DNA of 64,000 bases, taken from an uncultured Clostridia bacterium. Its GTDB lineage: Bacteria; Bacillota; Clostridia; TANB77; CAG-508. The stretch lies in the NCBI GenBank assembly GCA_944388045.1, contig CALXHG010000002.1:64905-128904 (forward strand). The letters are read 5' to 3'. The translations under genes and the position numbers were made by a program. Each line of letters begins with the position of its first letter. Positions within the stretch are counted from its first letter, which is position 1. Under the pieces are notes generated by a model. That model was not told the DNA's origin. It worked only from the letters and a program-made list of their open reading frames with translations, and did not search any database. Shown here in pieces: positions 28,869-36,366 of this stretch.

Positions 28869-29396
28869 ATGGAAGAACTAGTAGAAAGAGCAAAAAACAA
28901 AGATAAAACAGCCTTTTCTGAATTAATAATAAAAGTAAAAAAAGAATTATATTTAATTTCAAAGACAAAATTAAATAATGAGGAAGATATAGCTGATGCA
29001 ATACAAGAAACTTTGTTTATAAATTACAAAAATTTAAAAAAATTACGTAAAAATGAGATATTTAAAACGTGGATAATAAGAATTCTTATAAATGAATGTA
29101 ATAAAATTTACAAAAGAAAATCTAAACACATAATATCTTATGAAGAAAAGTCTTTAGAGAATTATGTGGCAAACAATAAAAATGATGAACAAATAGATTT
29201 TGACTATTTAATCAAACCTTTAAATGATGAAGAAAAAATAATTTTAACATTATTTTATCGTTCTAAATATTCAATAAAAGAAATAAGTGAAATATTTAAA
29301 ATTAATGAAAATACTTTAAAAAGCAAAATGGCTAGAGCAAGAAATAAAATAAGAAGAATGTTAGAAGAAAATGAAGAATCGCTTAAAAATATGTGA
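28869..29396 (+). CDS. ECF-type RNA polymerase sigma factor
   Basis: A 175-residue sigma-70 family factor with only regions 2 and 4. Region 2 reads AFSELIIKVKKELYLIS through DAIQETLFINYKNLKKLRKNEIFKTWIIRILINECN. Region 4 is DEEKIILTLFYRSKYSIKEISEIFKINENTLKSKMARAR with a clear helix-turn-helix. AAAGGAA precedes the ATG. Its natural partner, normally an anti-sigma membrane protein, directly follows but is broken, so the factor may be unregulated or itself on the way to loss. Confidence 0.9.
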   Translation: MEELVERAKNKDKTAFSELIIKVKKELYLISKTKLNNEEDIADAIQETLFINYKNLKKLRKNEIFKTWIIRILINECNKIYKRKSKHIISYEEKSLENYVANNKNDEQIDFDYLIKPLNDEEKIILTLFYRSKYSIKEISEIFKINENTLKSKMARARNKIRRMLEENEESLKNM

Positions 29397-29429
29397 ATTT
29401 TGATGAAAAAGAAAGGAAAGATTTTTATA

Positions 29430-30009
29430 ATGAAAGATGTAGAAAAATTATTGAATATAACTGGAAGTGAAGAAATTGAAATTCCTACATGTATTGAAAG
29501 TAAAATTCAAAATACAATTAACAATTTAAATGAAAAGAAAAATCATAATTTGATAAAACAAGTTTTAAAATACATCATATGGTGTATAATTGGAATTAGA
29601 TAAAAATATTGAAGGATACGAAAATTTTAAAATGAAAGATGTTATTATTTATGATGATGAAAATAATATATAGTATGCAGATAATTCTAATCTGATAGAA
29701 AAATATTTTTCAGAAAAAAATATCCCACTTATAAAACTAATGAAATTAGAAAATATGATGTAATGGAAAGTAGATATATTCAAATAGAAAAATGCTATAT
29801 AGAAAATGAAAATATTGAAAGGAGGTTTGAAATGGAAGATAATGAAATAATATCACTTTTCTACAATTAATGGTAAGAAAGTAAAATTGTTTAAAGGAGG
29901 AAACTGGAAAGAAGCACTTTTTGAATATCAAGGATTTAATTTTTATATAGAGACTTATAGAATAACAGAAGCGGAATTTATAAATTTACTTAAATCTATA
30001 CTTATTTAA
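29430..30009 (+). pseudogene. Broken anti-sigma-type membrane protein gene
   Basis: Immediately downstream of the sigma factor. From ATG 29430 (AAAGGAAAG ribosome site) the frame gives MKDVEKLLNITGSEEIEIP and a start of a membrane helix (LKYIIWCIIGI), then stops at 29603. Later fragments continue in other frames: an YENFKMKDVIIYDDENN piece, then near 29858-30009 an intact C-terminal end (KLFKGGNWKEALFEYQGFNF to TEAEFINLLKSILI). The layout (short cytoplasmic N-terminus, helix, extracytoplasmic C-domain ending in a small beta domain) fits clostridial anti-sigma proteins. Several stops and an internal deletion make function impossible. Confidence 0.65.
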
Positions 30010-30071
30010 ATTCTAACAATAAAAAAACAATTGAGAACAAATTGACCATAAAATTAAAAGTATTTGTCAAC

Positions 30072-30192
30072 AAGGACGAAGATTTTAATAATAAATTACA
30101 TTTGTTAGTATAAAGTTAATGTAATCACAAAAATAACAGATTACATAAATTTACTTGACACATACATTAATTTGTAAAAATCTTCGTCCTAA
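30072..30192. repeat. Inverted repeat, GGACGAAGATTTT family
   Basis: AAGGACGAAGATTTTA (30072-30087) is inverted as TAAAAATCTTCGTCCT (30175-30190). Between them lie TGTAATCACAAAAATAACAGATTACA and further short inverted words. It separates the broken anti-sigma gene from the LytTR operon. Confidence 0.65.
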
Positions 30193-30202
30193 TTGAACTT
30201 CT

Positions 30203-30448
30203 TTAATATAAACTATTGGCTTCTTCTTGTGTAATCATACCATTTTCTAACAATAAGTCAATTTGTTTTTTCCTTTCTTCTGAATCCTCAAAACTTCTTA
30301 TTTTATTGAATAATTGTTCTTTGCCATCTACAATTGAATTATTTTGATTAAACATAAAAGTGGAAAAAACAGCTTTTAAACCAAATACACAAGCTACAAT
30401 GACTATTAATATAATAAATATAATAATTATTACTTTTTTATTTTTCAT
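30203..30448 (-). CDS. Small membrane protein with SHOCT-like tail
   Basis: An 81-residue protein with one N-terminal membrane helix (VIIIIFIILIVIVACVFGL) and a C-terminal segment, KKQIDLLLENGMITQEEANSLY, resembling the SHOCT motif found at the ends of small bacterial membrane proteins. I start it at ATG 30448, which follows GGAGG. The ATG overlaps the last codons of the upstream gene (ATGAAAAATAA), indicating translational coupling. It is third in the LytTR operon. Role unknown. Confidence 0.7.
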   Translation of the reverse strand: MKNKKVIIIIFIILIVIVACVFGLKAVFSTFMFNQNNSIVDGKEQLFNKIRSFEDSEERKKQIDLLLENGMITQEEANSLY

Positions 30449-30716
30449 CTTTTTTACCTCCATTTTTTAATTTTTCTAATTTTTTATTTAATTTGTTTGC
30501 TATTATATTACTATATGAATACAAAATAAAAGTATATGTAAAACATAATAACAAATAAATAAATAAACAAGTTAGAATACTTTCAATTAGTGTTTGCAAA
30601 AAGCTTATTCTAAAGCCTAATAAATTAACAATAATTACTTGAGTAAAACAATAAATAAATACAAAAAATATATAACCTAAGATAATATATAATACCCTTT
30701 TAAAAACTTTTTTCAT
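30438..30716 (-). CDS. Small two-helix membrane protein
   Basis: A 92-residue protein with two hydrophobic helices (about 8-30 and 42-70) and a basic tail. It directly follows the LytTR regulator with three bases between them. Clostridial LytTR regulators are often paired with a membrane protein of the DUF3021 type that holds them inactive. This one is shorter than DUF3021 (two helices, not four), so I only suggest a similar membrane-partner role from context. Confidence 0.7.
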   Translation of the reverse strand: MKKVFKRVLYIILGYIFFVFIYCFTQVIIVNLLGFRISFLQTLIESILTCLFIYLLLCFTYTFILYSYSNIIANKLNKKLEKLKNGGKKDEK

Positions 30717-30719
30717 AAT

Positions 30720-31178
30720 TTATAATATCCTTTCATCTAAAAAGAATAAAACATCTTTTATTTTTCTTCTAGAAACAACTTGCGTTGAACCATCATCTAA
30801 ATTTATTTTTATGTTTCCAGTATAACTTGAATCAAAATTTTTTATATGATTTATATTAACAATACAATTTTTAGAAATTCTCATAAAATCTGAATTTAAT
30901 TTTTCTATTTCATAAAGTTTACTTTTTATTTGATAAATTCCATCTAGTGTTTTGCAAAAATTATTTTTATTTTCACTAAAAAAATATATTATATCATTAT
31001 GACTAATCTTATAAAAAACATAATCTTTTTTTGCAACTAGATATTTATAGTTATTATATTCTTGTATATATTTTATAAAAGAAGTTAATCCTTTGTTTTT
31101 ATTATTGTGTTGTATAGATAAAAGTACTTCATTTTCTTCTAAATTATTGTTGATAGATTTTGAAAATTTTATTTTCAT
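30720..31178 (-). CDS. LytTR-family DNA-binding regulator
   Basis: A 152-residue stand-alone LytTR protein. The C-terminal 95 residues show the domain: KDYVFYKISHNDIIYFFSE, a strand-rich middle, then DFMRISKNCIVNINHIKNF and LDDGSTQVVSRRKIKDV. There is no receiver domain. The N-terminal 50 residues are unassigned. GGAGAAAA precedes the ATG. A nested palindrome lies between it and the divergent ABC fragment, a likely control site. It is first gene of a three-gene operon with two small membrane proteins. Confidence 0.9.
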   Translation of the reverse strand: MKIKFSKSINNNLEENEVLLSIQHNNKNKGLTSFIKYIQEYNNYKYLVAKKDYVFYKISHNDIIYFFSENKNNFCKTLDGIYQIKSKLYEIEKLNSDFMRISKNCIVNINHIKNFDSSYTGNIKINLDDGSTQVVSRRKIKDVLFFLDERIL

Positions 31179-31228
31179 TTTTTTCTCCTTAAATTAATTA
31201 TAGTAAAAACTTGAAATTTAGTAAAGCA

Positions 31229-31317
31229 TTTTAAGATAAGAGGTCTTTTTTTGTATATAAGTGGTTTTAAAGCTATAATTACCACTTATATAGTAATAAT
31301 AACCTCTTATCTTAAAA
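31229..31317. promoter_or_regulatory. Nested palindrome in the LytTR/ABC divergent region
   Basis: The outer arms TTTTAAGATAAGAGGT (31229-31244) and ACCTCTTATCTTAAAA (31302-31317) are perfect. The inner arms TATATAAGTGGT (31254-31265) and ACCACTTATATA (31281-31292) are perfect. It sits between divergent genes, immediately upstream of a TATAAT box (31344-31349) with no good -35, so it may be an activator site, plausibly for the adjacent LytTR protein. Confidence 0.55.
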
Positions 31318-31372
31318 ATATGTACTTATCAAAAACAAAGAGGTATAATAAAAAACTAAAGAAGGTGAAAAT

Positions 31373-31684
31373 ATGATAGAGTTAAAAAATGTATCAAAAT
31401 TCTACTATAATAATGGAATAATAACAACAGGATTTTATAATATTAATTTAAGATTAAATTTAGGAGAATTTGTTGTAATAACAGGAGAATCAGGAAGTGG
31501 AAAAAGCACACTTTTAAATATAATATCAGGTGTAGATAATTATGAAGAAGGTGAAATGTACATAAGTGGAAAAGAAACTAGTCACTACGAAGAAAAAGAG
31601 TTTGAAGAATATAGAAAAAAATATATTGCCAATATTTTTCAGAATTTTAATTTAGTAAATAGTTATGTCAGTAGGTGTCAGTAG
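31373..31684 (+). pseudogene. Truncated ABC transporter ATPase
   Basis: The N-terminal 100 residues of a MacB/BceA-type ABC ATPase: Walker A GESGSGKST, then NIISGVDNYEEGEM and the Q-loop NIFQNFNLVNSY. The frame then runs straight into an inverted repeat (GTCAGTAGGGACGGAGATTTTGACAA) and stops. Signature motif, Walker B and any permease gene are absent. GAAGGTG ribosome site and TATAAT box are intact. It is the remains of the transporter that the LytTR operon probably controlled. Confidence 0.8.
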
Positions 31685-31737
31685 GGACGGAGATTTTGAC
31701 AACTTAATTTATTGTCAAAATCCTCGTCCTTACTGTC
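31672..31737. repeat. Palindromic repeat at the ABC truncation point
   Basis: GTCAGTAGGGACGGAGATTTTGACAA is inverted as TTGTCAAAATCCTCGTCCTTACTGTC within 65 bases. It is the same family as 28713-28757, 30072-30192 and 31967-32026. Confidence 0.75.
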
Positions 31738-32060
31738 TTTTTTTCATATGGTATCTGACATCAAACACAAAAAATAAAAAAGGACCAACCATAATAATTA
31801 CACCAAACAAAAAAAGATAAAAAGCACCGACCATAATAATTTATAAAAAATGTAACCTCTTAAAGAATTTACTGTCTTATATAGTTGAAAGGAGGTTTGG
31901 AATGCTATAAACATATAAAATATCAAAAGAATACCGCTATTGTTCTTGCCCATTATATTGACTTTTATTGTCAGTGGAGAGGGGATTTTGCCAATAAATT
32001 AAATTGTTAAAATCTTCGTTACTTACGAACAATCAAAAAGAAATATAATGGGCTTTTGTC
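31738..32060. repeat. Gene-free repeat-rich stretch
   Basis: It holds degenerate AAGGACCAACCATAATAATT (31780) and AAGCACCGACCATAATAATT (31823) words. At 31912-31955 is a fragment of the composite palindromic element (TATAAACATATAAAATATC to CGCTATTGTTCTT). At 31967-32026 is another GTCAGTGGAGAGGGGATTTT/AAAATCTTCGTTAC inverted pair. No credible coding frame was found. Confidence 0.6.
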
Positions 32061-32089
32061 TTGACAAATAGGCAAATTAAAGATAGAAT
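32061..32089 (+). promoter_or_regulatory. Promoter for the 32232 gene
   Basis: TTGACA (32061-32066), 17 bases, TAGAAT (32084-32089). A CCGGTTCTC-type inverted pair (32161-32205) lies in the leader. Confidence 0.65.
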
Positions 32090-32157
32090 GTAAACTATAA
32101 AAGGTGTTAAAAACAAAATCAATACCAAATTACTAATACTTATTTAAAATGGAAAAT

Positions 32158-32212
32158 AAAGAACCGGTACAAATTTACCCAAAAGGAAAAAAAGAGAACC
32201 GGCACTAAATTT
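32158..32212. repeat. GAACCGGTAC repeat pair
   Basis: AAAGAACCGGTACAAATTT and AAAGAGAACCGGCACTAAATTT are two direct copies of a short motif also found at 24060, 28691 and 33731. Confidence 0.6.
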
Positions 32213-32231
32213 TTAAAGGAGAGAAATTAAG

Positions 32232-33716
32232 TTGAAAAAATATAGATTTGAAATAATTATATTCATAGTAAATGCAATATATATGATATTAGAGTTAATT
32301 GCATCAAGAGTATTATCGCCTTATTTTGGAAACAGCAATTTAATTTGGACAAGTATAATAGGAATTATATTATTAAGTACAAGTGCAGGAAATTATTTAG
32401 GGGGAGTTATAGCAGATAAAAAGAATTCTTCTTCAAATGTTAAATACTTATTAATTTTTTCAGGATTTTTAATTATGCTAATACCTTTAATACAAAGCAA
32501 AATTTTAGAAACAATTACATCAATCTTTAGTGATATCAGAATTGGAGCAATAATTGCAACAATATTATTATTCTTTTTGCCATCAATGACTATAGGAATG
32601 TTATCACCAATAATAGTAAAATTAAAAATGCAAAATATAGAGAATGCAGGAAAAGTATCAGGTAATATTTCAGCAATTGCAACACTAGGAAGTATAACGG
32701 GAACATTTGTTGGAGGATTTTTCTTGCTTCCAAATTGTGGAAGTAATCAATTATTATTTATATTAGCAATAATAACTTTTCTACTAGTATATTTTGTTGA
32801 AAAACCAAAATTAGATAAAATTACAATATTTTTAAGTATATGTATAACATTAAGTATAATATTTTTTGTAATGTATATTATAACAAACAATCAAAATGGA
32901 GAAAAAGTGTTAAATGGAGATTTAAATGTACAAGTTGAATATGATACAGAATATGGAAAAGTAGTTATTTATAATACAAAACAAGGGGGAGAGATATTTA
33001 GACATTTAATGATAGACAAAGGAAATGAATCTGCAACATATATAGATGAAGAAAAATGTAATGATTTGACATATGAATACACAAAATTTTATGACTTAAT
33101 GTTTGAATCATCAAGAGAAATTAATAGTTGTTTAATGATTGGAGGAGCAGGATATTCATACCCAAAACATTATATAAGTCAATATCCAGATAAAAACATA
33201 GATGTTGTAGAAATTGATGATAAAGTTACAGAACTTGCAAAAAAATATTTTTATTTAGATAAACTAATAGAAGATTATGATTTAGAGAACACAAACAGAT
33301 TAAATATAATTACAGAGGATGGAAGAACTTATATTAATAAAAACACAAAAAAATATGATGCAATTTTAAATGATGCATTTTCTGGAGATACTCCAGCAGA
33401 AACTTTAACAACATTAGAAGCAGTACAATATATATATAATTCATTAAATGAAAATGGAATTTATTTAACAAATGTTATAGCAAATTTAAATGGGAAAGGT
33501 GTTGATTTCCTAAAAGCTGAAGTATTAACATTAAAACAAGTTTTTAAAAATGTTTATATAGTACCATGCAATTCTCAAGATAATCATACAGAAAGGCAAA
33601 ATTATATGGTTATAGCAACAGATGAAATATTAGAACTAGAAAACACAATTGAGTTAGATTTCTCAGATTCTTTAGTTTTAACTGATAATTATTGCCCTGT
33701 AGAAAGTTTAATTTAG
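32232..33716 (+). CDS. Membrane-fused spermidine synthase-like protein
   Basis: A 494-residue protein. The N-terminal 220 residues hold six or so membrane helices (VNAIYMILELIASRVLSPYFG, TSAGNYLGGVIADKK). The C-terminal half is a Rossmann methyltransferase-like domain of the polyamine aminopropyltransferase family (MIGGAGYSYPKHYI, DVVEIDDKVTELAKKYF, NDAFSGDTPAETLTT). Such fusions are common in bacteria and often lack proven spermidine synthase activity; the acidic DAFSGD box is kept. The start is TTG 32232 with AAAGGAGAG upstream. A clear promoter precedes it. Confidence 0.88.
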   Translation: MKKYRFEIIIFIVNAIYMILELIASRVLSPYFGNSNLIWTSIIGIILLSTSAGNYLGGVIADKKNSSSNVKYLLIFSGFLIMLIPLIQSKILETITSIFSDIRIGAIIATILLFFLPSMTIGMLSPIIVKLKMQNIENAGKVSGNISAIATLGSITGTFVGGFFLLPNCGSNQLLFILAIITFLLVYFVEKPKLDKITIFLSICITLSIIFFVMYIITNNQNGEKVLNGDLNVQVEYDTEYGKVVIYNTKQGGEIFRHLMIDKGNESATYIDEEKCNDLTYEYTKFYDLMFESSREINSCLMIGGAGYSYPKHYISQYPDKNIDVVEIDDKVTELAKKYFYLDKLIEDYDLENTNRLNIITEDGRTYINKNTKKYDAILNDAFSGDTPAETLTTLEAVQYIYNSLNENGIYLTNVIANLNGKGVDFLKAEVLTLKQVFKNVYIVPCNSQDNHTERQNYMVIATDEILELENTIELDFSDSLVLTDNYCPVESLI

Positions 33717-33777
33717 GGAAAAAACAGAACCGGTACTAAATTGTCCTAAATTATCAAGAAAGTGGGTTGAAAATTAA

Positions 33778-34911
33778 ATGAAAGAAGAAAAAAAAGAATT
33801 TAAAAAGTGGATTATACTAATTCTAGTTGCAATAATAGCCTTTTGGGCAATAAATAATTTATCAACTTTAGGAAATATATTAGGAAAAATTGTTAGCATT
33901 ATTTTTCCGTTTATTCTAGGTGGAAGTTTAGCATTTATATTAAATATTCCAATGACATTTTTTGAAAGAAAACTAATAAATATATCAAAATCAAGTAAAA
34001 AGAAAAAAATTAGAAAAAGGAAACTATTAAGAATATTTGCCATAATATTTGCATTTGCTGTAATTATATTGATTTTGTCTTTAATTATTAATTTAATTGT
34101 ACCAGAATTAGTAAGTGTTATAACAATGTTAATAAATAATGTTCCTTTTTATGTAGAAGAAATAACAAAATTTGCACAAAATCATATTGAAGATACTCAA
34201 CAAATTAATAATTTATTAGAACAAATAAATATAGAAGAAATAAAAAATCAGATATTAGGTTTAATACCAAATGTACTAACATCTTCAATTTCAATTGTAG
34301 GTGGAATTGTTAGTGGAATAGTAGATTTTGTTATAGCTCTTATTTTTTCAATATATATATTAATGGATAAAGAAAAATTAAAAAAACAAGCAACAAGAAT
34401 AATTTATGCATATTTTAACAGAAAAAGAGCTGATAGAATTATTAATTTTGGAAAAACTACATCTACAATATTTAAAAGATTTTTTACAGTTCAATGTTTA
34501 GAAGCAACAATACTTGGATTATTATGCTTATTAGGAATGTTAATATTAAGAATTCCATATGCAATTTCTATAAGTGTATTAATAGGTGTTACTGCTCTAA
34601 TCCCTGTTGTAGGAGCATTTATAGGAATAATAGTTGGTGTAATATTAATTATTGCAGTAGAACCAATTAAAGCTTTAGTTTTTATAATATTTGTTTTAAT
34701 ATTGCAACAAATCGAAGGTAACATAATATATCCTAGAGTGGTTGGAAGTTCTGTTGGGTTACCTGGCATGTGGGTATTATTTGCAGTAACTGTTGGAGGA
34801 AGTCTAGCAGGAATTATAGGAATGTTAATTGGTGTTCCTATAGCAACTGTTATTTATACATTTTTAAATGAAGATGTTGTAGAAAAATTATCTAAAAGCA
34901 AAATGAGCTAA
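33778..34911 (+). CDS. AI-2E/PerM family permease
   Basis: A 377-residue polytopic protein of the AI-2E family transporter group (PF01594; YtvI-like). Eight or so membrane helices are seen. The family-typical PFILGGSLAFILNIPMTFFERKL lies near the start, and the C-terminal block ALIPVVGAFIGIIVGVILI through QQIEGNIIYPRVVGSSVGLP is highly conserved in the family. Substrates differ between members (autoinducer-2, Na+/H+ exchange), so function stays open. The upstream gap has one ACCGGTAC repeat. The GNAT gene follows 27 bases later. Confidence 0.9.
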   Translation: MKEEKKEFKKWIILILVAIIAFWAINNLSTLGNILGKIVSIIFPFILGGSLAFILNIPMTFFERKLINISKSSKKKKIRKRKLLRIFAIIFAFAVIILILSLIINLIVPELVSVITMLINNVPFYVEEITKFAQNHIEDTQQINNLLEQINIEEIKNQILGLIPNVLTSSISIVGGIVSGIVDFVIALIFSIYILMDKEKLKKQATRIIYAYFNRKRADRIINFGKTTSTIFKRFFTVQCLEATILGLLCLLGMLILRIPYAISISVLIGVTALIPVVGAFIGIIVGVILIIAVEPIKALVFIIFVLILQQIEGNIIYPRVVGSSVGLPGMWVLFAVTVGGSLAGIIGMLIGVPIATVIYTFLNEDVVEKLSKSKMS

Positions 34912-34938
34912 TGTATGCGAATTTATGTGAGGTGGAAA

Positions 34939-35484
34939 ATGAATAAATTGCATTTAGTTAGTACTAAAAAGCCTAACAAAGAAATAAAAAAGTTATATAT
35001 TGAAGCATTCCCGGCAATTGAAAGAATTCCTTTGTTTTTATTAAAACTATTAACCAAAAAGGGAAAAGCAGATTTTTTTGAAATTTATGATGATACTAAT
35101 CGTATTGGAATGTTGTATATTGTTTATTATAAAGATATTGTATTTGTTTTTTATTTAGCAATAGACAATAAATTAAGGGGCAGGGGATATGGAACTCTAA
35201 TATTAGATTTAATAAAAGAAAAATATAGTGAAAATAGAATTATATTGAATATTGAAAAATTAGATGAAAATTCTGCAAACTATGAACAAAGACTAAAAAG
35301 AAAAGCTTTTTATGAAAAAAATGGTTTTAAAAGTTTAGAATATTTTGTTAAGGAAGGACCGGAATTTTATGAAATGTTATATTATAGTAAAAATAATTTA
35401 AGAGTTGAAAAACAGGAATATGAAGAACTTGTCAGAAATTATTTAGGAAAAGCATTTTATGGAATATATAAAATTATAAGTTAA
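34939..35484 (+). CDS. GNAT N-acetyltransferase
   Basis: A 181-residue GNAT-fold protein. The acetyl-CoA binding loop is seen in IDNKLRGRGYGTLILDLIKEK, and the C-terminal KAFYEKNGFKSLEYF segment is typical. I prefer ATG 34939 because GAGGTGG lies just before it; the in-frame ATG at 34915 overlaps the end of the permease region and lacks a ribosome site. The substrate is unknown. Confidence 0.85.
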   Translation: MNKLHLVSTKKPNKEIKKLYIEAFPAIERIPLFLLKLLTKKGKADFFEIYDDTNRIGMLYIVYYKDIVFVFYLAIDNKLRGRGYGTLILDLIKEKYSENRIILNIEKLDENSANYEQRLKRKAFYEKNGFKSLEYFVKEGPEFYEMLYYSKNNLRVEKQEYEELVRNYLGKAFYGIYKIIS

Positions 35485-35621
35485 TAATTATGAAGTGTTA
35501 AGATTAGCCTTGATTTTTGTGCCAAAATAATATATAATATTTATGGATAAACGTGTTTTACTCCGTTAATCTAAGTACGAACATACATGTTTTTAGAGGG
35601 CAACTGCCCAAGGAGGAAAAA

Positions 35622-35915
35622 ATGTACGAATACGAAGAAATGTTGGAAAAAATGCTGAGCGATTATGTGACCCTAGAGGACTGGAATGAGTACAAGGCAT
35701 GGTTTGAGAACCGTCCGCCCACCATTACTCCTGAAAGGTTTCTGGCCGGAGAAAGACCCACTGAGGAGGAACTCAAGGCTTGCACCAAAGTTGATGCAGA
35801 CTTTGTCAAGGTTGCTCACCATGTGGCTGCAATTTTGGACGCAGAAGATATCAACCATGACGTGGTTTTGACTTTGGCGTACCTGGAAAACCAACATCCG
35901 GAGTATTTTGGATGA
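35622..35915 (+). CDS. GC-rich orphan 97-aa protein, unknown
   Basis: A 97-residue soluble acidic protein (YEYEEMLEKMLSDYVTLEDW, WFENRPPTITPERFLAG, HHVAAILDAEDINHD). No family recognised. Base composition is near 50 percent GC in a roughly 27 percent GC neighbourhood, with codons such as CTG, GCC and CCG that neighbours avoid: strong evidence of recent transfer. ATG 35622 follows AAGGAGGAAAAA and a small GGGCAACTGCCC hairpin (35599-35610). A closely similar GAG-GCAACTGC-CA-AGGAGG leader precedes the 24463 gene. Confidence 0.8.
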   Translation: MYEYEEMLEKMLSDYVTLEDWNEYKAWFENRPPTITPERFLAGERPTEEELKACTKVDADFVKVAHHVAAILDAEDINHDVVLTLAYLENQHPEYFG

Positions 35916-35964
35916 ACACATCCATAAAATCCTAATAGAAGGCTTCATCTGCCATAATATTGGG

Positions 35965-35991
35965 TTAGCCTCTCCCCATAGGGGGGCTATT
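35965..35991 (+). terminator. Hairpin after the GC-rich gene
   Basis: TTAGCCTCTCCCC and GGGGGGCTA form an imperfect GC-rich stem, followed by T/A-rich sequence. Confidence 0.5.
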
Positions 35992-35997
35992 AAAATA

Positions 35998-36176
35998 TTG
36001 ACATTAATATTGAAATAGATTTATAATAGTATTATCCTTTTGCTGAAAGGTAGAGAGGAGGGTTGTATTTGAAATAGCTTATAAAATTGTTAGCATTATT
36101 AATTGTTTACTTAATTGTAAAACATTTTGATAACTGACAAAAGGAAAAGACTAGGAATGGTACTCCTAGTCTTTTT
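35998..36176 (+). other. Promoter-leader-terminator unit without a gene
   Basis: In the 35916-36366 gap. TTGACA (35998-36003), 18 bases, TATAAT (36022-36027), then a leader AGTATTATCCTTTTGCTGAAAG and GAGAGGAGGG. Only a four-codon frame follows. A strong terminator (stem AAAGACTAGGA / TCCTAGTCTTT, 36146-36174, plus T run) ends it. The leader matches the one before the 24463 gene. It looks like an expression unit that lost its coding region, or a small RNA of about 140 bases. Confidence 0.5.
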
Positions 36177-36366
36177 ACGTATTTGAAACATGCTTATTGC
36201 AATTGCTATAATTATAATAGCACATATTTAATTATATGTCAAATTTTATTTTTTATTCTTGAGTATTTTTCTGAATTTTATTATAATAAGAAAACTTTTT
36301 TTATTTAATATTGTATAATTAGTGTAATAAATAATTATTTATATTGAAAGAAATGAGGATAATAAA

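Noticed and set aside
32232..33716. Simple cytosolic spermidine synthase
   Set aside because: The N-terminal half is clearly a bundle of membrane helices, so it is the fused membrane type.
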